Positions 43,645 to 53,193 of a stretch of DNA of 64,000 nt are shown piece after piece. The notes beneath the pieces are model-generated. The model worked only from the letters and a program-made list of their open reading frames with translations. It did not search any database and was not told where the DNA came from. How positions within the stretch are numbered: the first letter of the stretch is position 1; each line of letters opens with the position of its first letter. A program made the position numbers and the translations under genes. Source of the DNA: Chitinophaga varians (GTDB lineage: Bacteria > Bacteroidota > Bacteroidia > Chitinophagales > Chitinophagaceae); the NCBI RefSeq assembly GCF_012641275.1, contig NZ_JABAIA010000001.1, forward strand, positions 868,001 through 932,000, read 5' to 3'.

Positions 43645-44709
43645 TTCAAATCATTATCCTGGATGACCTCTAAGTCACACTATTTTAAGTTTGTTTTTTT
43701 GAAAATCGGAATATTTTATATTGCTATTCATTTTAAAAAATTTTTGTCAAAAAAAAATTGTCAACTTCAATAAATAAATCCTATATTCATATTGATCAAC
43801 TTGAAATAACCTGGAAAAAGCAGCTTCATTTGATTGGACAAAAAAGTTTTTTATAGCTCAGTTTCTTTTAGTTTGTAAACCAGTTTGTATTAACCATTCA
43901 ATAAGTCCATTAAAGAAATCCAATTGTCGTATCTAAGAAATGTACTGAGTTACGGCTGTTGAGGTTTACTCCATATAACAACGGTTGATATAGATTGTAT
44001 CTGAAATAAGAAATAAAATCAGGAGATACAGCATCAATTGAGATCCCCAAAGAACCTCATAGAGCAGTTAACTCAAAAATAATATAATTGTTGTTAAGAC
44101 TGGTTTGTAATGCCTGTTAAGCCCTAAGTGTACTGTATATTGATACTTCAATTATTAACAGTGATAATCTCCAAAGAACAACCGGAAGTCATTATGATCT
44201 TTTCATATTGATCCGGCTTTTAGCGCCGTTAATACTTAATGTAAACCTGTTATGCCTTAAAAAAAGTTATACGGATGAATACCAGATAAGAATACTTTCA
44301 ACATCGATTTAATCCAGTAGCATTGATTAAATTTTTTATTCTTTAGCTCCTAAAATGTTAATCCTTATGAAAAGATTTAAAATGTCATTAGTCATGACGC
44401 CGTTTGCTGGTTTATCATGCACCAGACTAAGAAACGCGCTATCAAACAATCCCGGGAAGTTTATTTTCCGGCTAAATTACCCACGAATATTCTTTTCGCA
44501 ATAATGACCTCACTACAGCGGAACAGGTTTAATAAATGATGATCCGCCCGAAGCATTCCTCATTTTTCAAAAAGCCATGTAAGAAATGTCTTCTGAGGTT
44601 GGGTCATTCCAATTATTTGATCCATACTTGTGCTGATAAATCCTATCGATTTATTAAAGACGGTTCTCTTTTGTTTCATACCAAATCATGCCCCTTTTTC
44701 ATGCTCTTT
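43645..44709. other. gene-poor AT-rich stretch
   Basis: About 1.1 kb with stops in all frames and no recognisable product. The only notable short frame is 44367-44504 on the plus strand (45 codons), whose start MKRFKMSLVMTPFAGLSC resembles a lipoprotein signal peptide but leads nowhere; it may be a gene remnant. Confidence 0.5.
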
Positions 44710-44798
44710 CTCCTTCTTTGAATATATTTTGTACAACTTTTTTGTTACCCACATCTTTTCATCCCAAATTCTTAGTTTAAAAAACCACCGGACTATTG
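44710..44798. repeat. long terminal inverted repeat, left arm
   Basis: Imperfect match to the reverse complement of 46562-46649. Conserved blocks run from CTCCTTCTTTGAATA through TTTTTTGTTACCCACAT, TTTTCATCCCAAATTC and AAAAAACCAC to ACTA; the inner 60 positions match at 52. It ends 43 bp before the first cassette gene. Confidence 0.82.
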
Positions 44799-44841
44799 TT
44801 GTAAGAAAGCAACATAATAACATCAAATATAATCTCAAAAT

Positions 44842-46023
44842 ATGCCACAAATCACCACTTACACTGTGGATGCCGCGAAACGCCGCATCATCACAGTTGA
44901 AAACATGGAAGAGTTAGGAATAACACCTAACTTAATTCAGGATTTTTTGAATAAAAAAGTACCTGAATTAAAAAGGGTTAAAGTAGATCAAAAAGGAGTA
45001 CCTGTGCTGGATAGTAAAAATCAACAAATCCCGTTATGGCCAGTAGGGGTTTCTATAAACGATCAGAAATTTGGTAATTTCCCTGATCCGAACGCTGCAC
45101 AAAGAGGATGGATCGGATTTTTCGAAATTGGAGCCCCCTTATTTGAAGAAAGGTCGAATATCATTCCACCCGTTGCGGACGTAATATCTACCAGGACCTA
45201 TGACAATAGATCTGCTGAGGTACGTCAGTTTTCCGACACTATTGAATTTACTATAGAAAATACCATCTCCTGGACTTTATCAACTACGGGAAGTGCTACT
45301 TTTGGCGGATTGGTTGCCGGGGAACTTCAAGGACAAATTTCACAGACTATACAGACGATTTTGACAGAGAGTTTGACTAATAGCCTACAAAATCTTACCG
45401 GCAATGTTACCAAACAAAACCATCATGATCATAATCATAAAGACGATATAGGTACTGAAGATGAATCTGGTGCTGAAAGTAAATCGGAAGTTACTACAAA
45501 AACGGATATTGCTTCCACCAATTCAAACATGGTAAGTTTCACAGGAACAGGTACTGCTATCGGTCGTGGAGAGTTACATGCAGAACTAGGGCTTTCTTTG
45601 ACGGGCACAATTTCTGGTACAGTAACAACATCATGGAATTCAAGTTCTAATGTTTCAGGTAGTATTTCTCCCAACTCCCGCGTTGAAACCACAGCAACAC
45701 AAAGGCGTCAGGTGAAGCAATTTACCTATGAAATACCCATTACGTTTGGTGGATATATTGCATTGAATTATGACGACTTAGTTCTTCCTATTGCGGATGG
45801 GAATGGACCGCCACTTGCAAGTACTAATTATTTAACTCCGTCTAAAGTAATTCCTGTTAATATATCTTATTTGCAGCTTGTAGAGTCAAGTAAATTATAC
45901 AGAGCAAAAGGAATGGCAGAAACAGTATCAGTTCTGGATGTAGTCCATGCTATTTTTGACACTAAGCCGCTTTATAGAGATGCTAATCAAAAATTTGGAA
46001 CAGAGCGTCCTCATAATTTGTAA
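44842..46023 (+). CDS. beta-rich protein, possible aerolysin-like pore former
   Basis: A 393-residue protein with no signal peptide or long hydrophobic helix. N-terminal ~125 residues are globular (AQRGWIGFFEIGAPLFEE). From ~130 on, long Ser/Thr-rich alternating strands appear (FTIENTISWTLSTTGSATFG; LSLTGTISGTVTTSWNSSSN), interrupted by a His/Asp-rich loop HHDHNHKDD, then NSRVETTATQRRQVKQFTYE and IPITFGGYIAL. This layout recalls ETX/MTX2-aerolysin beta-pore-forming proteins, but I see no diagnostic motif. Codon use is AT-richer than the flanking genes. First of two genes inside the inverted repeats. Confidence 0.75.
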   Translation: MPQITTYTVDAAKRRIITVENMEELGITPNLIQDFLNKKVPELKRVKVDQKGVPVLDSKNQQIPLWPVGVSINDQKFGNFPDPNAAQRGWIGFFEIGAPLFEERSNIIPPVADVISTRTYDNRSAEVRQFSDTIEFTIENTISWTLSTTGSATFGGLVAGELQGQISQTIQTILTESLTNSLQNLTGNVTKQNHHDHNHKDDIGTEDESGAESKSEVTTKTDIASTNSNMVSFTGTGTAIGRGELHAELGLSLTGTISGTVTTSWNSSSNVSGSISPNSRVETTATQRRQVKQFTYEIPITFGGYIALNYDDLVLPIADGNGPPLASTNYLTPSKVIPVNISYLQLVESSKLYRAKGMAETVSVLDVVHAIFDTKPLYRDANQKFGTERPHNL

Positions 46024-46053
46024 AATTAATATAACTTATCTAAATACAACAAT

Positions 46054-46482
46054 ATGGCATTTCAAGATATTTTCAATTTTGCCCGCAGTTTATCTGGTGG
46101 GGGAAGTACAGCAGAAGAGCAACTTTCTGGATTCATACCAAAAAAAGAAAATGAATCAGTCAGTGTCGCTCCTCACGATCCGTTTAAACCAGAACAACCA
46201 GTTCAACAAGATCCGAAAATCGTGAGAGAAACTTCTCCACAATCCAATATAGTATTCAACTTCATCAAATCAGTGACGGCTGATATTAACCAATGTGGTA
46301 ACAGCGTGGAAACATCGATGGCTAATCCTTCGACGGTAGTTGATCCTGGTGCAGGAGTGATGGGTAAAGCCAGAGAGACTTCTGATAAGGTTAAGAATGA
46401 TACTCCGGTTTCCGATACAGTAGTGACTCCTCCTCCTAAACCTAAGAATGAGAAACCAGAGGCATGGAATCCTGATAAATAG
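46054..46482 (+). CDS. low-complexity partner protein of the cassette
   Basis: A 142-residue hydrophilic protein 30 bp after the beta-rich gene. The start MAFQDIFNFARSLSGGG could be a short amphipathic helix; a central segment SNIVFNFIKSVTADINQCGN has the only Cys; the C-terminus is Pro/Lys-rich (PPPKPKNEKPEAWNPDK). Much of it is probably disordered. No family recognised. Tight spacing suggests co-expression with the upstream gene, perhaps as chaperone, tether or immunity factor; that is speculation. Confidence 0.7.
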   Translation: MAFQDIFNFARSLSGGGSTAEEQLSGFIPKKENESVSVAPHDPFKPEQPVQQDPKIVRETSPQSNIVFNFIKSVTADINQCGNSVETSMANPSTVVDPGAGVMGKARETSDKVKNDTPVSDTVVTPPPKPKNEKPEAWNPDK

Positions 46483-46561
46483 GCTAAAAATAAGTATCTA
46501 ATCAGGTGTTTTTTATTAAAAAAACCGGTGGGTCCTAAAAACCCGATAGATATGCTAAGTT

Positions 46562-46649
46562 ACTAGTTCAGTAGTTTTTTAAAATATGAATTTGGGATGA
46601 AAAAATGTGGATAACAAAAAAATTATGTAGAAGGTATTCAAAGGAGGAG
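46562..46649. repeat. long terminal inverted repeat, right arm
   Basis: Inverted counterpart of 44710-44798 (key blocks on the plus strand: GTAGTTTTTT, GAATTTGGGATGAAAA, ATGTGGATAACAAAAAA and TATTCAAAGGAGGAG). With its partner it brackets exactly the two cassette genes. No target-site duplication is obvious outside the arms. Confidence 0.82.
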
Positions 46650-46668
46650 CCGGACCACTAGAAATTTC

Positions 46669-46693
46669 AAAGCCTGCGACCAGCGCAGGCTTT
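46669..46693 (+). terminator. intrinsic terminator right of the cassette
   Basis: Perfect stem AAAGCCTGCG / CGCAGGCTTT with a 5-nt loop, then ATTCATTT. Lies in the 326-bp gap 46483-46808, just outside the inverted repeat. Confidence 0.75.
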
Positions 46694-46808
46694 ATTCATT
46701 TACGCTCTTTTTTACTCAATTAAAGCCGCAGATTCTACGCAGCATTTTGACCTCCCGGCATTTTAGAGATAAAACCAGGCCATTGGGGATTAGCGTCATA
46801 TAATAGTC

Positions 46809-47813
46809 CTATCGCCATTCCATAGGATCGCTGTCTGCCGGCACCCGGTTGTTTCTTTTTCCTTGTTGCGGAAAGTGAAATACTGCATTATTGTTTTCTA
46901 CATTATAGGCATTCCCGTCGGCAGGCATAATAGAAATTCCCCATACGCTGCTGCCCAGTGCGATGCCCTGTCCTGAGCCGCCGATGGTCCAGGGTACTCC
47001 CACGGATTGTATCAGGTCGGAGCCGAAAGCCAGCAAGGCGCCATCGGGTGAAAAGGCGGGAGCGCCTTCTGTTTCATTACCCTGGGTAATCTGCTTCAGC
47101 CCGGAGCCATCGGCGTTGATCATCCAGAGATGGGCATTGTCGTCGCCGGGCATAGCGCCCATAAATACCAGGCTGGTACCCGCATTGTTCGCTGCCAGTT
47201 GGCTAATCATATTGAAATTATTGAAAGAGGCAATCCTGCGAAAGTCGGAAAAGGTGGTGTTGCTCCTGTACAGGGTTTTGTTAATAGTGAAGAGCAATGT
47301 ATTATCAGGCATCCACTGCAGATTGCCGGTGAAACTCCCGGAGGTGGCGTATATGTTGTACAGGGCGTTTCCCTGGGTATCTACGATAAATATTTTCCCA
47401 TTGTAAGGAGCTGTAATGGCAATCATAGCGCCATCAGGAGAAAAGATGGGACGGGTAGCATTGGCGTAGCCGCTGTACCATTTGAAAGAGGAGAGTACGG
47501 CGCCACTATTAGCGTCTCTAATTTTGTATAAATCGTAGTTCCGGTTATTGGGATCGTCCGGATCAGATGTTTCCAGTATTTTTTTCCCATCGCGACTAAC
47601 ATCCCAATAATACCGGCTCACATCATAGGGAAGTACCTGGGTTTTCTTACCTGTTCTTACATCCATTTTAAATATTCCTTCATTGGTGTCGTGGAAATAG
47701 ATACTTCCGGTGCCTTTACCGGTACCGCCGACGCCATTATTGCCATCACTTTTTTTACAGGAAAAGGAGGCCGCTATCAAAAGGGGTGCTAACCAAATAA
47801 GAACTTTTTTCAT
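46809..47813 (-). CDS. beta-propeller (TolB/WD40-like) lipoprotein
   Basis: A 334-residue lipoprotein: signal peptide with lipobox ASFSC (Cys19), Gly-rich linker, then repeated propeller motifs (RPIFSPDGAMIAIT, GAPAFSPDGALLAFGSD, SRDGKKILETSD) like TolB C-terminal blades. Start ATG 47813 begins the signal peptide; the frame is open 267 bp further but without homology. Likely a surface or periplasmic binding scaffold. Divergent from the kinase gene. Confidence 0.85.
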   Translation of the reverse strand: MKKVLIWLAPLLIAASFSCKKSDGNNGVGGTGKGTGSIYFHDTNEGIFKMDVRTGKKTQVLPYDVSRYYWDVSRDGKKILETSDPDDPNNRNYDLYKIRDANSGAVLSSFKWYSGYANATRPIFSPDGAMIAITAPYNGKIFIVDTQGNALYNIYATSGSFTGNLQWMPDNTLLFTINKTLYRSNTTFSDFRRIASFNNFNMISQLAANNAGTSLVFMGAMPGDDNAHLWMINADGSGLKQITQGNETEGAPAFSPDGALLAFGSDLIQSVGVPWTIGGSGQGIALGSSVWGISIMPADGNAYNVENNNAVFHFPQQGKRNNRVPADSDPMEWR

Positions 47814-47979
47814 ATCTTTTACATACTGTATGTTAGGTAAAAAGTATGCTGCTAAATTCCTGATAAATGGAATGGCAGACAATTGGAGAAAATATTCATT
47901 CTCAGCTCCATAAAAACCGGTAGAAAAACTTAGGGAAAACAGTGATGTTTTCCCCGAAAAGAAAAGCGGACTTTTATCC

Positions 47980-49890
47980 ATGATTTTTAAAACCATTCGG
48001 ATGTACGCAGTAAGAGGTGGAATATTGTTACTATGGACGATGCTGGTATCGTTTGAAGCTATTGCGCAGCAACGCATCATGGTGGATACAGCCAGGGCAC
48101 GGGCTCTATTTATGGCGGGAGACAGTATTGCCGGCAGTGATACCGCATTGGCGTTAACCTACCATCAGCAGGGGTTGCGATTGGCGGGAGATGACCCGTT
48201 CTATACCGGGTTGGGCTATTTTTACCTTGGTCGGTTGTACATGGATGATGACCCGCAGCGTGGCGCTGCTGCTTTTAATAAAGCCATTTCCTTGCTGGAG
48301 AAAAGAGAAACGCCTTTGTCGTGGCACTACCAAAGCCGTGCCTGGGCCAATCTGGGGGTGATTGCACAGGGCGAAAGTGATGACCGGAAATTTACAGACA
48401 TCATCCTGAATAAAGCAATCCCCCTGGCCATGAAATCGGGTGACAGCGCTGCCATGGCCAGAGGATATACGAACCTGGCCATTTCTTTTCTGAATGCGGG
48501 TAATCATGCAAAAGCCATCCTCTATAGCATGCAATCAATTCGTATCTATCAGCGCAACCAGGCAGGCGAGCCCCGGCAGATTGATAATTTTACCAATCTT
48601 GCTAAAATTTATATTGAGCAACAGGCATATCAGCAGGCCCGGAACTGCCTGGATAGCGCCCATGCTTATGTGATGGCTAATCCTGGATCACTGTATGCCC
48701 CTTATTATTACAGTATCAATGCCCAGTATTTTATCAATACAAATGATTTTAAACAGGCAACATTTAATATCGATGAAGGGCTGGCAGCTACGGAGAAATT
48801 GAACAACCGTCATTATGCCCAGATACTGCTTTATCAGAAAGCCCGGCTGATGGAAAACTTGCACCATATCGCCGCAGCAAGGGATATTTTATTGAAGATG
48901 TACCGGGAATATAACTTTACTGCGGCAGACCGGCGACAGCTCTATCATGATCTCTCCGGGTTGGAGGCGGAATTGAGCCACCCGGCGGATGCCTATCAAT
49001 GGTTGAAAAAGTATGTGGCTATTTCAGACAGCCTGAATGAAACCACCACCAGAATACAGATAGCGGGATTGGAAACAAAGTATAATCTGGCACAAAAGGA
49101 AAAGGAACTACTGGTGATCCGTGGCCATGCCAAAACACAACAAATGATTATCTGGGGTGTTGTGCTTGTACTGATACCTGTTTTGCTGTTTTTTATATAT
49201 TTCTATAAGACAAAAAAATTAAGGGCCGAACAGGCGGTACAATCCCTGCAACAGCAGCAGCGCACGGCTTTAACCCAGGCCTTGCTGCAGGGAGAAGAAA
49301 AAGAGCGTTCCAGGATGGCCCGCGATCTGCATGATGGTTTGGGGGGAACACTGGCAGCGGTAAAATTGAACCTTACGAATGCTTTGCGGGACAACCCTGT
49401 CGCCGAAATGAAGAAGGTGATTGTACAGCTGGATGATTCAGTGTCGGAGTTACGGCGTATTGCCCGTAACATGATGCCGGAGGCACTCCTTCGCTCAGGG
49501 CTGGAAACTGCTATCACAGACCTCTGTGGGTCTTTGTCCGGCGAAAACCTGCAGGTCGATTTTAGTGCTATCAACCTCCGTACGGATATCCCAAAGCCAA
49601 CCCAAATCATCATTTATCGCATCATCCAAGAGCTGCTGACCAATGTAATCAAACATGCCGAAGCCACTGAGGCGCTAGTGCAATGCAGCCAAGAGGGGCC
49701 TGTCGTTTATATTACGGTGGAGGACAATGGCAAAGGGATGGATACGGCAGTAGCCGCCGGCAAGCGGGGTATTGGCCTGGACAATATCCAAAACCGGGTG
49801 GAATTTTTGAAAGGTAAAATGGAATGTAGGTCGTCGGTAGGCAAAGGCACCATTATCAATATTGAATTACATGTAGATGAAAACAAGTAG
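47980..49890 (+). CDS. NarL-type sensor histidine kinase with TPR sensor
   Basis: A 636-residue membrane kinase. Signal peptide, periplasmic TPR region (~40-350), one membrane helix (MIIWGVVLVLIPVLLFFIYF, ~389-408), coiled linker, HisKA_3 with phosphorylated His451 in SRMARDLHDGLGG, and HATPase domain (ELLTNVIKHAEAT; VEDNGKGMD; GIGLDNIQNR). Start at 47980 or 48001 are both possible. Overlaps the next gene by 14 bp, so it pairs with that regulator. Signal unknown. Confidence 0.93.
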   Translation: MIFKTIRMYAVRGGILLLWTMLVSFEAIAQQRIMVDTARARALFMAGDSIAGSDTALALTYHQQGLRLAGDDPFYTGLGYFYLGRLYMDDDPQRGAAAFNKAISLLEKRETPLSWHYQSRAWANLGVIAQGESDDRKFTDIILNKAIPLAMKSGDSAAMARGYTNLAISFLNAGNHAKAILYSMQSIRIYQRNQAGEPRQIDNFTNLAKIYIEQQAYQQARNCLDSAHAYVMANPGSLYAPYYYSINAQYFINTNDFKQATFNIDEGLAATEKLNNRHYAQILLYQKARLMENLHHIAAARDILLKMYREYNFTAADRRQLYHDLSGLEAELSHPADAYQWLKKYVAISDSLNETTTRIQIAGLETKYNLAQKEKELLVIRGHAKTQQMIIWGVVLVLIPVLLFFIYFYKTKKLRAEQAVQSLQQQQRTALTQALLQGEEKERSRMARDLHDGLGGTLAAVKLNLTNALRDNPVAEMKKVIVQLDDSVSELRRIARNMMPEALLRSGLETAITDLCGSLSGENLQVDFSAINLRTDIPKPTQIIIYRIIQELLTNVIKHAEATEALVQCSQEGPVVYITVEDNGKGMDTAVAAGKRGIGLDNIQNRVEFLKGKMECRSSVGKGTIINIELHVDENK

Positions 49891-50509
49891 TATTTCGGTA
49901 ATTATTGTGGAGGATCATGTCATTGTTGCGGAAGGACTCAACAGTATTTTAAGCAGAACTGAAGGCATACAGTTAACCGGCGTCTTTCCCGGTGCGGAAG
50001 AAGCGTTGCTGTTCCTGGAGAAACAGGATACGGACCTTGTACTATTGGACATCAGTTTGCCGGCAATGTCGGGACATGACTTTTGTCGTCTCGTAAAAAG
50101 TAAATATGCCGATATCAAAGTCATTGCCCTTACCAATCACACCGAAAAAAGTGTGATACTGGAAATGCTGGACAGCGGGGCTGACGGCTACCTGCTAAAG
50201 AATATATCCAGGCAGGAACTGGTGGAAGCCATCTTCCAGGTGATAGACAACCGTTTCACTATGCATCCGGCGCTGCAACAAATTATTTTTTCACCAGGTC
50301 ATTCCCGTAAATCGTATCCCCGGCTCACTACCCGGGAGCGTGAAATATTACAATTGGTGGGCACAGGTATCACTACCCATGCTATTGCTGATCAACTGAG
50401 CATCAGTACCCAAACGGTAGATACGCACCGGAGGAATTTAATGCAGAAATTCAACGTGGGCAATGCTGCGGCACTGATTAAGAAAGCCGTAGAAGCGGGC
50501 CTCTTGTAG
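49877..50509 (+). CDS. NarL/LuxR family response regulator
   Basis: A 210-residue regulator: receiver domain (acidic pocket VEDH, phospho-acceptor Asp58 in LVLLDISLPAMSG, Lys in YLLKNIS) and a C-terminal LuxR helix-turn-helix (LTTREREILQLVGTGITTHAIADQLSIS, TVDTHRRNLMQKF). Cognate partner of the overlapping kinase. Targets unknown; the nearby AraC gene is a candidate. Confidence 0.95.
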   Translation: MKTSSISVIIVEDHVIVAEGLNSILSRTEGIQLTGVFPGAEEALLFLEKQDTDLVLLDISLPAMSGHDFCRLVKSKYADIKVIALTNHTEKSVILEMLDSGADGYLLKNISRQELVEAIFQVIDNRFTMHPALQQIIFSPGHSRKSYPRLTTREREILQLVGTGITTHAIADQLSISTQTVDTHRRNLMQKFNVGNAAALIKKAVEAGLL

Positions 50510-50674
50510 TGGTTTAAAGCTGCTTTAATGTTCAATCAGTCGTTTGTTTGGTAATGAAAAAGTATATCAGAGACAGGCTACCCTGACAAGTACCACAGGA
50601 TTATTGTATATTAGATCAGCGGAGTGCTGAGGGATCAGGATTTATAAACCATAACATCTGATTTTAATCCATAC

Positions 50675-51499
50675 ATGAACCATTACCGGCAATATTATCC
50701 ATCCATGCAACTGGCGGACTTTATAGAATGCTACTGGGTGCTACATGCACCGGCCAGGACCATGGATGTACCTGACCGCTTAATACCCGGAGGCCGTGTG
50801 GAGTTAATCTTTAATTTTGGTTTGCCGGCAGATTGGTTGATCACTGCTGACAATCCGCAGGGTATCCGTCAGCATGGGCCGGTAATTATGGGACAGCGCA
50901 ACCAGATTTTTTATGTAAAAGGTAAGGGAGAAACCAGCATACTAGGCGTTCGTTTTAAGCCAGGAGGCATGACAGCATTTACCAATATGCCAATGGCTGA
51001 TTTATTAAATACCCTGTTACCGGCGGAGCTGCTATTGGGAAAAGCAGTAAAAGGACTGGAAACCCAGTTGTCAGACTATTCGACTGATGATAAGCGGATA
51101 CAACTACTGGATACTTTACTGAAAACCGAACTAAAAAATACACCAACGGACCTGCAGGTGGTTAACCATTCCATAGACATACTGCGAAACACCCCGGATG
51201 ATATATCCATTGACACTATCTGCCGGCAAACAGGTTGGTACTATAAAAAACTGGAGCGGGTTTTCCTGAAGAATGTCGGCTATACCCCTAAGCATTACCA
51301 TAGAGTATTGCGTTTCAATAAGGCGGTCAGGTATATGCGAACTACCCAAACCTTAACGGATGTCTGTCATGTATGCAATTACTTTGACCAGGCGCATTTT
51401 ATTCGTGAGTTCCGGTTGTTTACCGGCACTACTCCCAGTCAGTTTAAAAAGGAGAATAACAGAGTAGCGGATTTTCTCATAAAGCACCAACCTGTCTAA
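50675..51499 (+). CDS. AraC family transcriptional regulator
   Basis: A 274-residue regulator with a DUF6597-type N-terminal half (YYPSMQLADFIECYWVLHAP, PDRLIPGGRVELIFNFG) and a C-terminal AraC DNA-binding domain (ISIDTICRQTGWYYKKLERVFLKNVGYTP; DVCHVCNYFDQAHFIREFRLFTGTTPSQF). Lies 60 bp before the Lnt-like gene, which has its own -7 element and might be its target. Confidence 0.92.
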   Translation: MNHYRQYYPSMQLADFIECYWVLHAPARTMDVPDRLIPGGRVELIFNFGLPADWLITADNPQGIRQHGPVIMGQRNQIFYVKGKGETSILGVRFKPGGMTAFTNMPMADLLNTLLPAELLLGKAVKGLETQLSDYSTDDKRIQLLDTLLKTELKNTPTDLQVVNHSIDILRNTPDDISIDTICRQTGWYYKKLERVFLKNVGYTPKHYHRVLRFNKAVRYMRTTQTLTDVCHVCNYFDQAHFIREFRLFTGTTPSQFKKENNRVADFLIKHQPV

Positions 51500-51529
51500 A
51501 ATATACAATTCTACACCGGAAAAACCGCA

Positions 51530-51537
51530 TAGCTTTG
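51530..51537 (+). promoter_or_regulatory. -7 element (TAGCTTTG) of Lnt-like gene
   Basis: Perfect TAnnTTTG match 22 bp before the start, indicating separate transcription from the AraC gene. Confidence 0.55.
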
Positions 51538-51559
51538 ACAATAATACTAAATTCATATC

Positions 51560-53017
51560 ATGTCGGACTTAAAACCGGTTTCGAAAGCACTGTTAGCCGC
51601 AGGAGTGCTTTTTGCGGGAATTTGCTGGTATTTATCCTTTAGCCTGTCTGCACACATTTGGTGGTTATTATGGGTGGCGCCGGTTCCTATACTGTATTTT
51701 TCTTTACGAGTTAACAGCAAATGGGCATTTTTAATCGCTTTTACGGGTTACTTAATAGGTAGGCTTAGCTGGCTGCCTTATTTACAAAGTGTTATGCCGT
51801 TACCCCTGGCGGTTATGTTTACCCTGCTATTTCCGCTGATTTTTGCCTTACAGGTGATTGCTGCAAGAAAACTAACGCTCACCTATCGGCATTGGTCCGC
51901 TGTATTTGTGCTCCCTGTTTTGGTTACCACGATGGAATATATCTCCTTCCTTACCAGCAGGGATGGAACGGCGGGCAGTATTGCCTATACGCAATGCGAT
52001 TTTTTACCAGTAGTACAGGTAGCTGCTTTGACAGGCATACAAGGGATCACCTTCCTTGTTACTTTTTTCCCGACAGCGGTCGCGCTCATTATCTATCGGT
52101 ATCAGCGAAACCAGTCTATCCGGACACTTTCCCTGGTAACCTTGAGTATTCTTTCAGCGGTAATCGTGTGGGGAGTGGTGCGTTTGAATCACATGTCTCC
52201 TGCTACTCAATCATTACGGATAGGTATGGTTACCATTGATAAACAGGCCTATCACCAGCAGGATACAAAAGGAGAAGACAGAGATATGTACCTGGCCAAC
52301 CTCTACCTGCGCCGCGTAGGGGAATTAGTAAAGCAGGGGGCAAAGATGGTGGTGTTTCCTGAAAAAATGTTTACCGTAAGAGACAATCGCCGGGCGGGTT
52401 TTATCCGGCAGTTTAAAGATACGGCCATAGCACATCAAATAGGCATCGTAGCCTGTGTGACACTGCAAAAAGGAGACTATTACGAAAACAGGGCCTGGGT
52501 GATCGGGGAGGATGGAACTTTGCTGGCAGATTATCAAAAAGTACATCTATTTGCAGGAGAACTCCTGGACAGCCTGAAACCAGGAAAGGAACCCGGTTTG
52601 TTTCTCAGGAACGGTGGCACAGAAGGGGTGGCTATTTGTAAAGACATGGATTTTCAGCAAGATATCAGCAGGTACGGCAGCTCAAACTGTAATGTTTTAT
52701 ATGTGCCGGCCTGGGACTTTGAGCGGGATGGCTGGCTGCACAGCCGGATGGCAATAATGAGATGCGTGGAAGGCGGTTATGGCATGGCGAGAAATGCCAG
52801 GCACGGCAGACTGACTATCAATGACTACTGCGGCAGGGTTTTGTATGAAGCCAATAGCGACAATGGCACGCCCGCCTTGTTGTCAGGCAATGTTAATATC
52901 CAGCATCATGCCACATTGTACAACAAATGGGGGGATTGGTTCAGTTTACTAAACGCCATTGCAGCCCTGGTAAGCCTTCTATTGTTGGGTTATCCAATTG
53001 CCAGATCAGAGAGATAG
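51560..53017 (+). CDS. apolipoprotein N-acyltransferase-like protein
   Basis: A 485-residue membrane enzyme: five to six N-terminal helices (1-205), a periplasmic nitrilase-fold domain (218-455) with triad Glu268 (FPEKM), Lys327 (DYQKVHL) and Cys360 (AICKDMDF), and a last helix (~465-480). The layout equals Lnt, which N-acylates lipoproteins in the inner membrane. Divergence from housekeeping Lnt and the neighbouring AraC gene suggest an accessory paralogue with special substrate; unproven. Confidence 0.85.
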   Translation: MSDLKPVSKALLAAGVLFAGICWYLSFSLSAHIWWLLWVAPVPILYFSLRVNSKWAFLIAFTGYLIGRLSWLPYLQSVMPLPLAVMFTLLFPLIFALQVIAARKLTLTYRHWSAVFVLPVLVTTMEYISFLTSRDGTAGSIAYTQCDFLPVVQVAALTGIQGITFLVTFFPTAVALIIYRYQRNQSIRTLSLVTLSILSAVIVWGVVRLNHMSPATQSLRIGMVTIDKQAYHQQDTKGEDRDMYLANLYLRRVGELVKQGAKMVVFPEKMFTVRDNRRAGFIRQFKDTAIAHQIGIVACVTLQKGDYYENRAWVIGEDGTLLADYQKVHLFAGELLDSLKPGKEPGLFLRNGGTEGVAICKDMDFQQDISRYGSSNCNVLYVPAWDFERDGWLHSRMAIMRCVEGGYGMARNARHGRLTINDYCGRVLYEANSDNGTPALLSGNVNIQHHATLYNKWGDWFSLLNAIAALVSLLLLGYPIARSER

Positions 53018-53193
53018 TGGTAACGCGAACGTGCCCCCTCATACCATCTGAATCACTTCATCAATTGTGTGGGTTGTCAACACCGCATGGCCGGGAGTTA
53101 TTTTTCATTATAAGCATTAAAATCGCCATAGATTTACACTCAAGTGTAGGGTTTTAAAGGAAAAAAGTCAGGATTTTTGGTGAAAATCAAAAT

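Noticed and set aside
44536..44721. 61-codon open frame before the cassette
   Set aside because: No domain; it runs into the left inverted repeat in an AT-rich, gene-poor stretch and has no coding character.
44710..46649. Invertible (phase-variable) segment
   Set aside because: The arms have several mismatches and indels and there is no recombinase nearby; a mobile or relic cassette is more likely.
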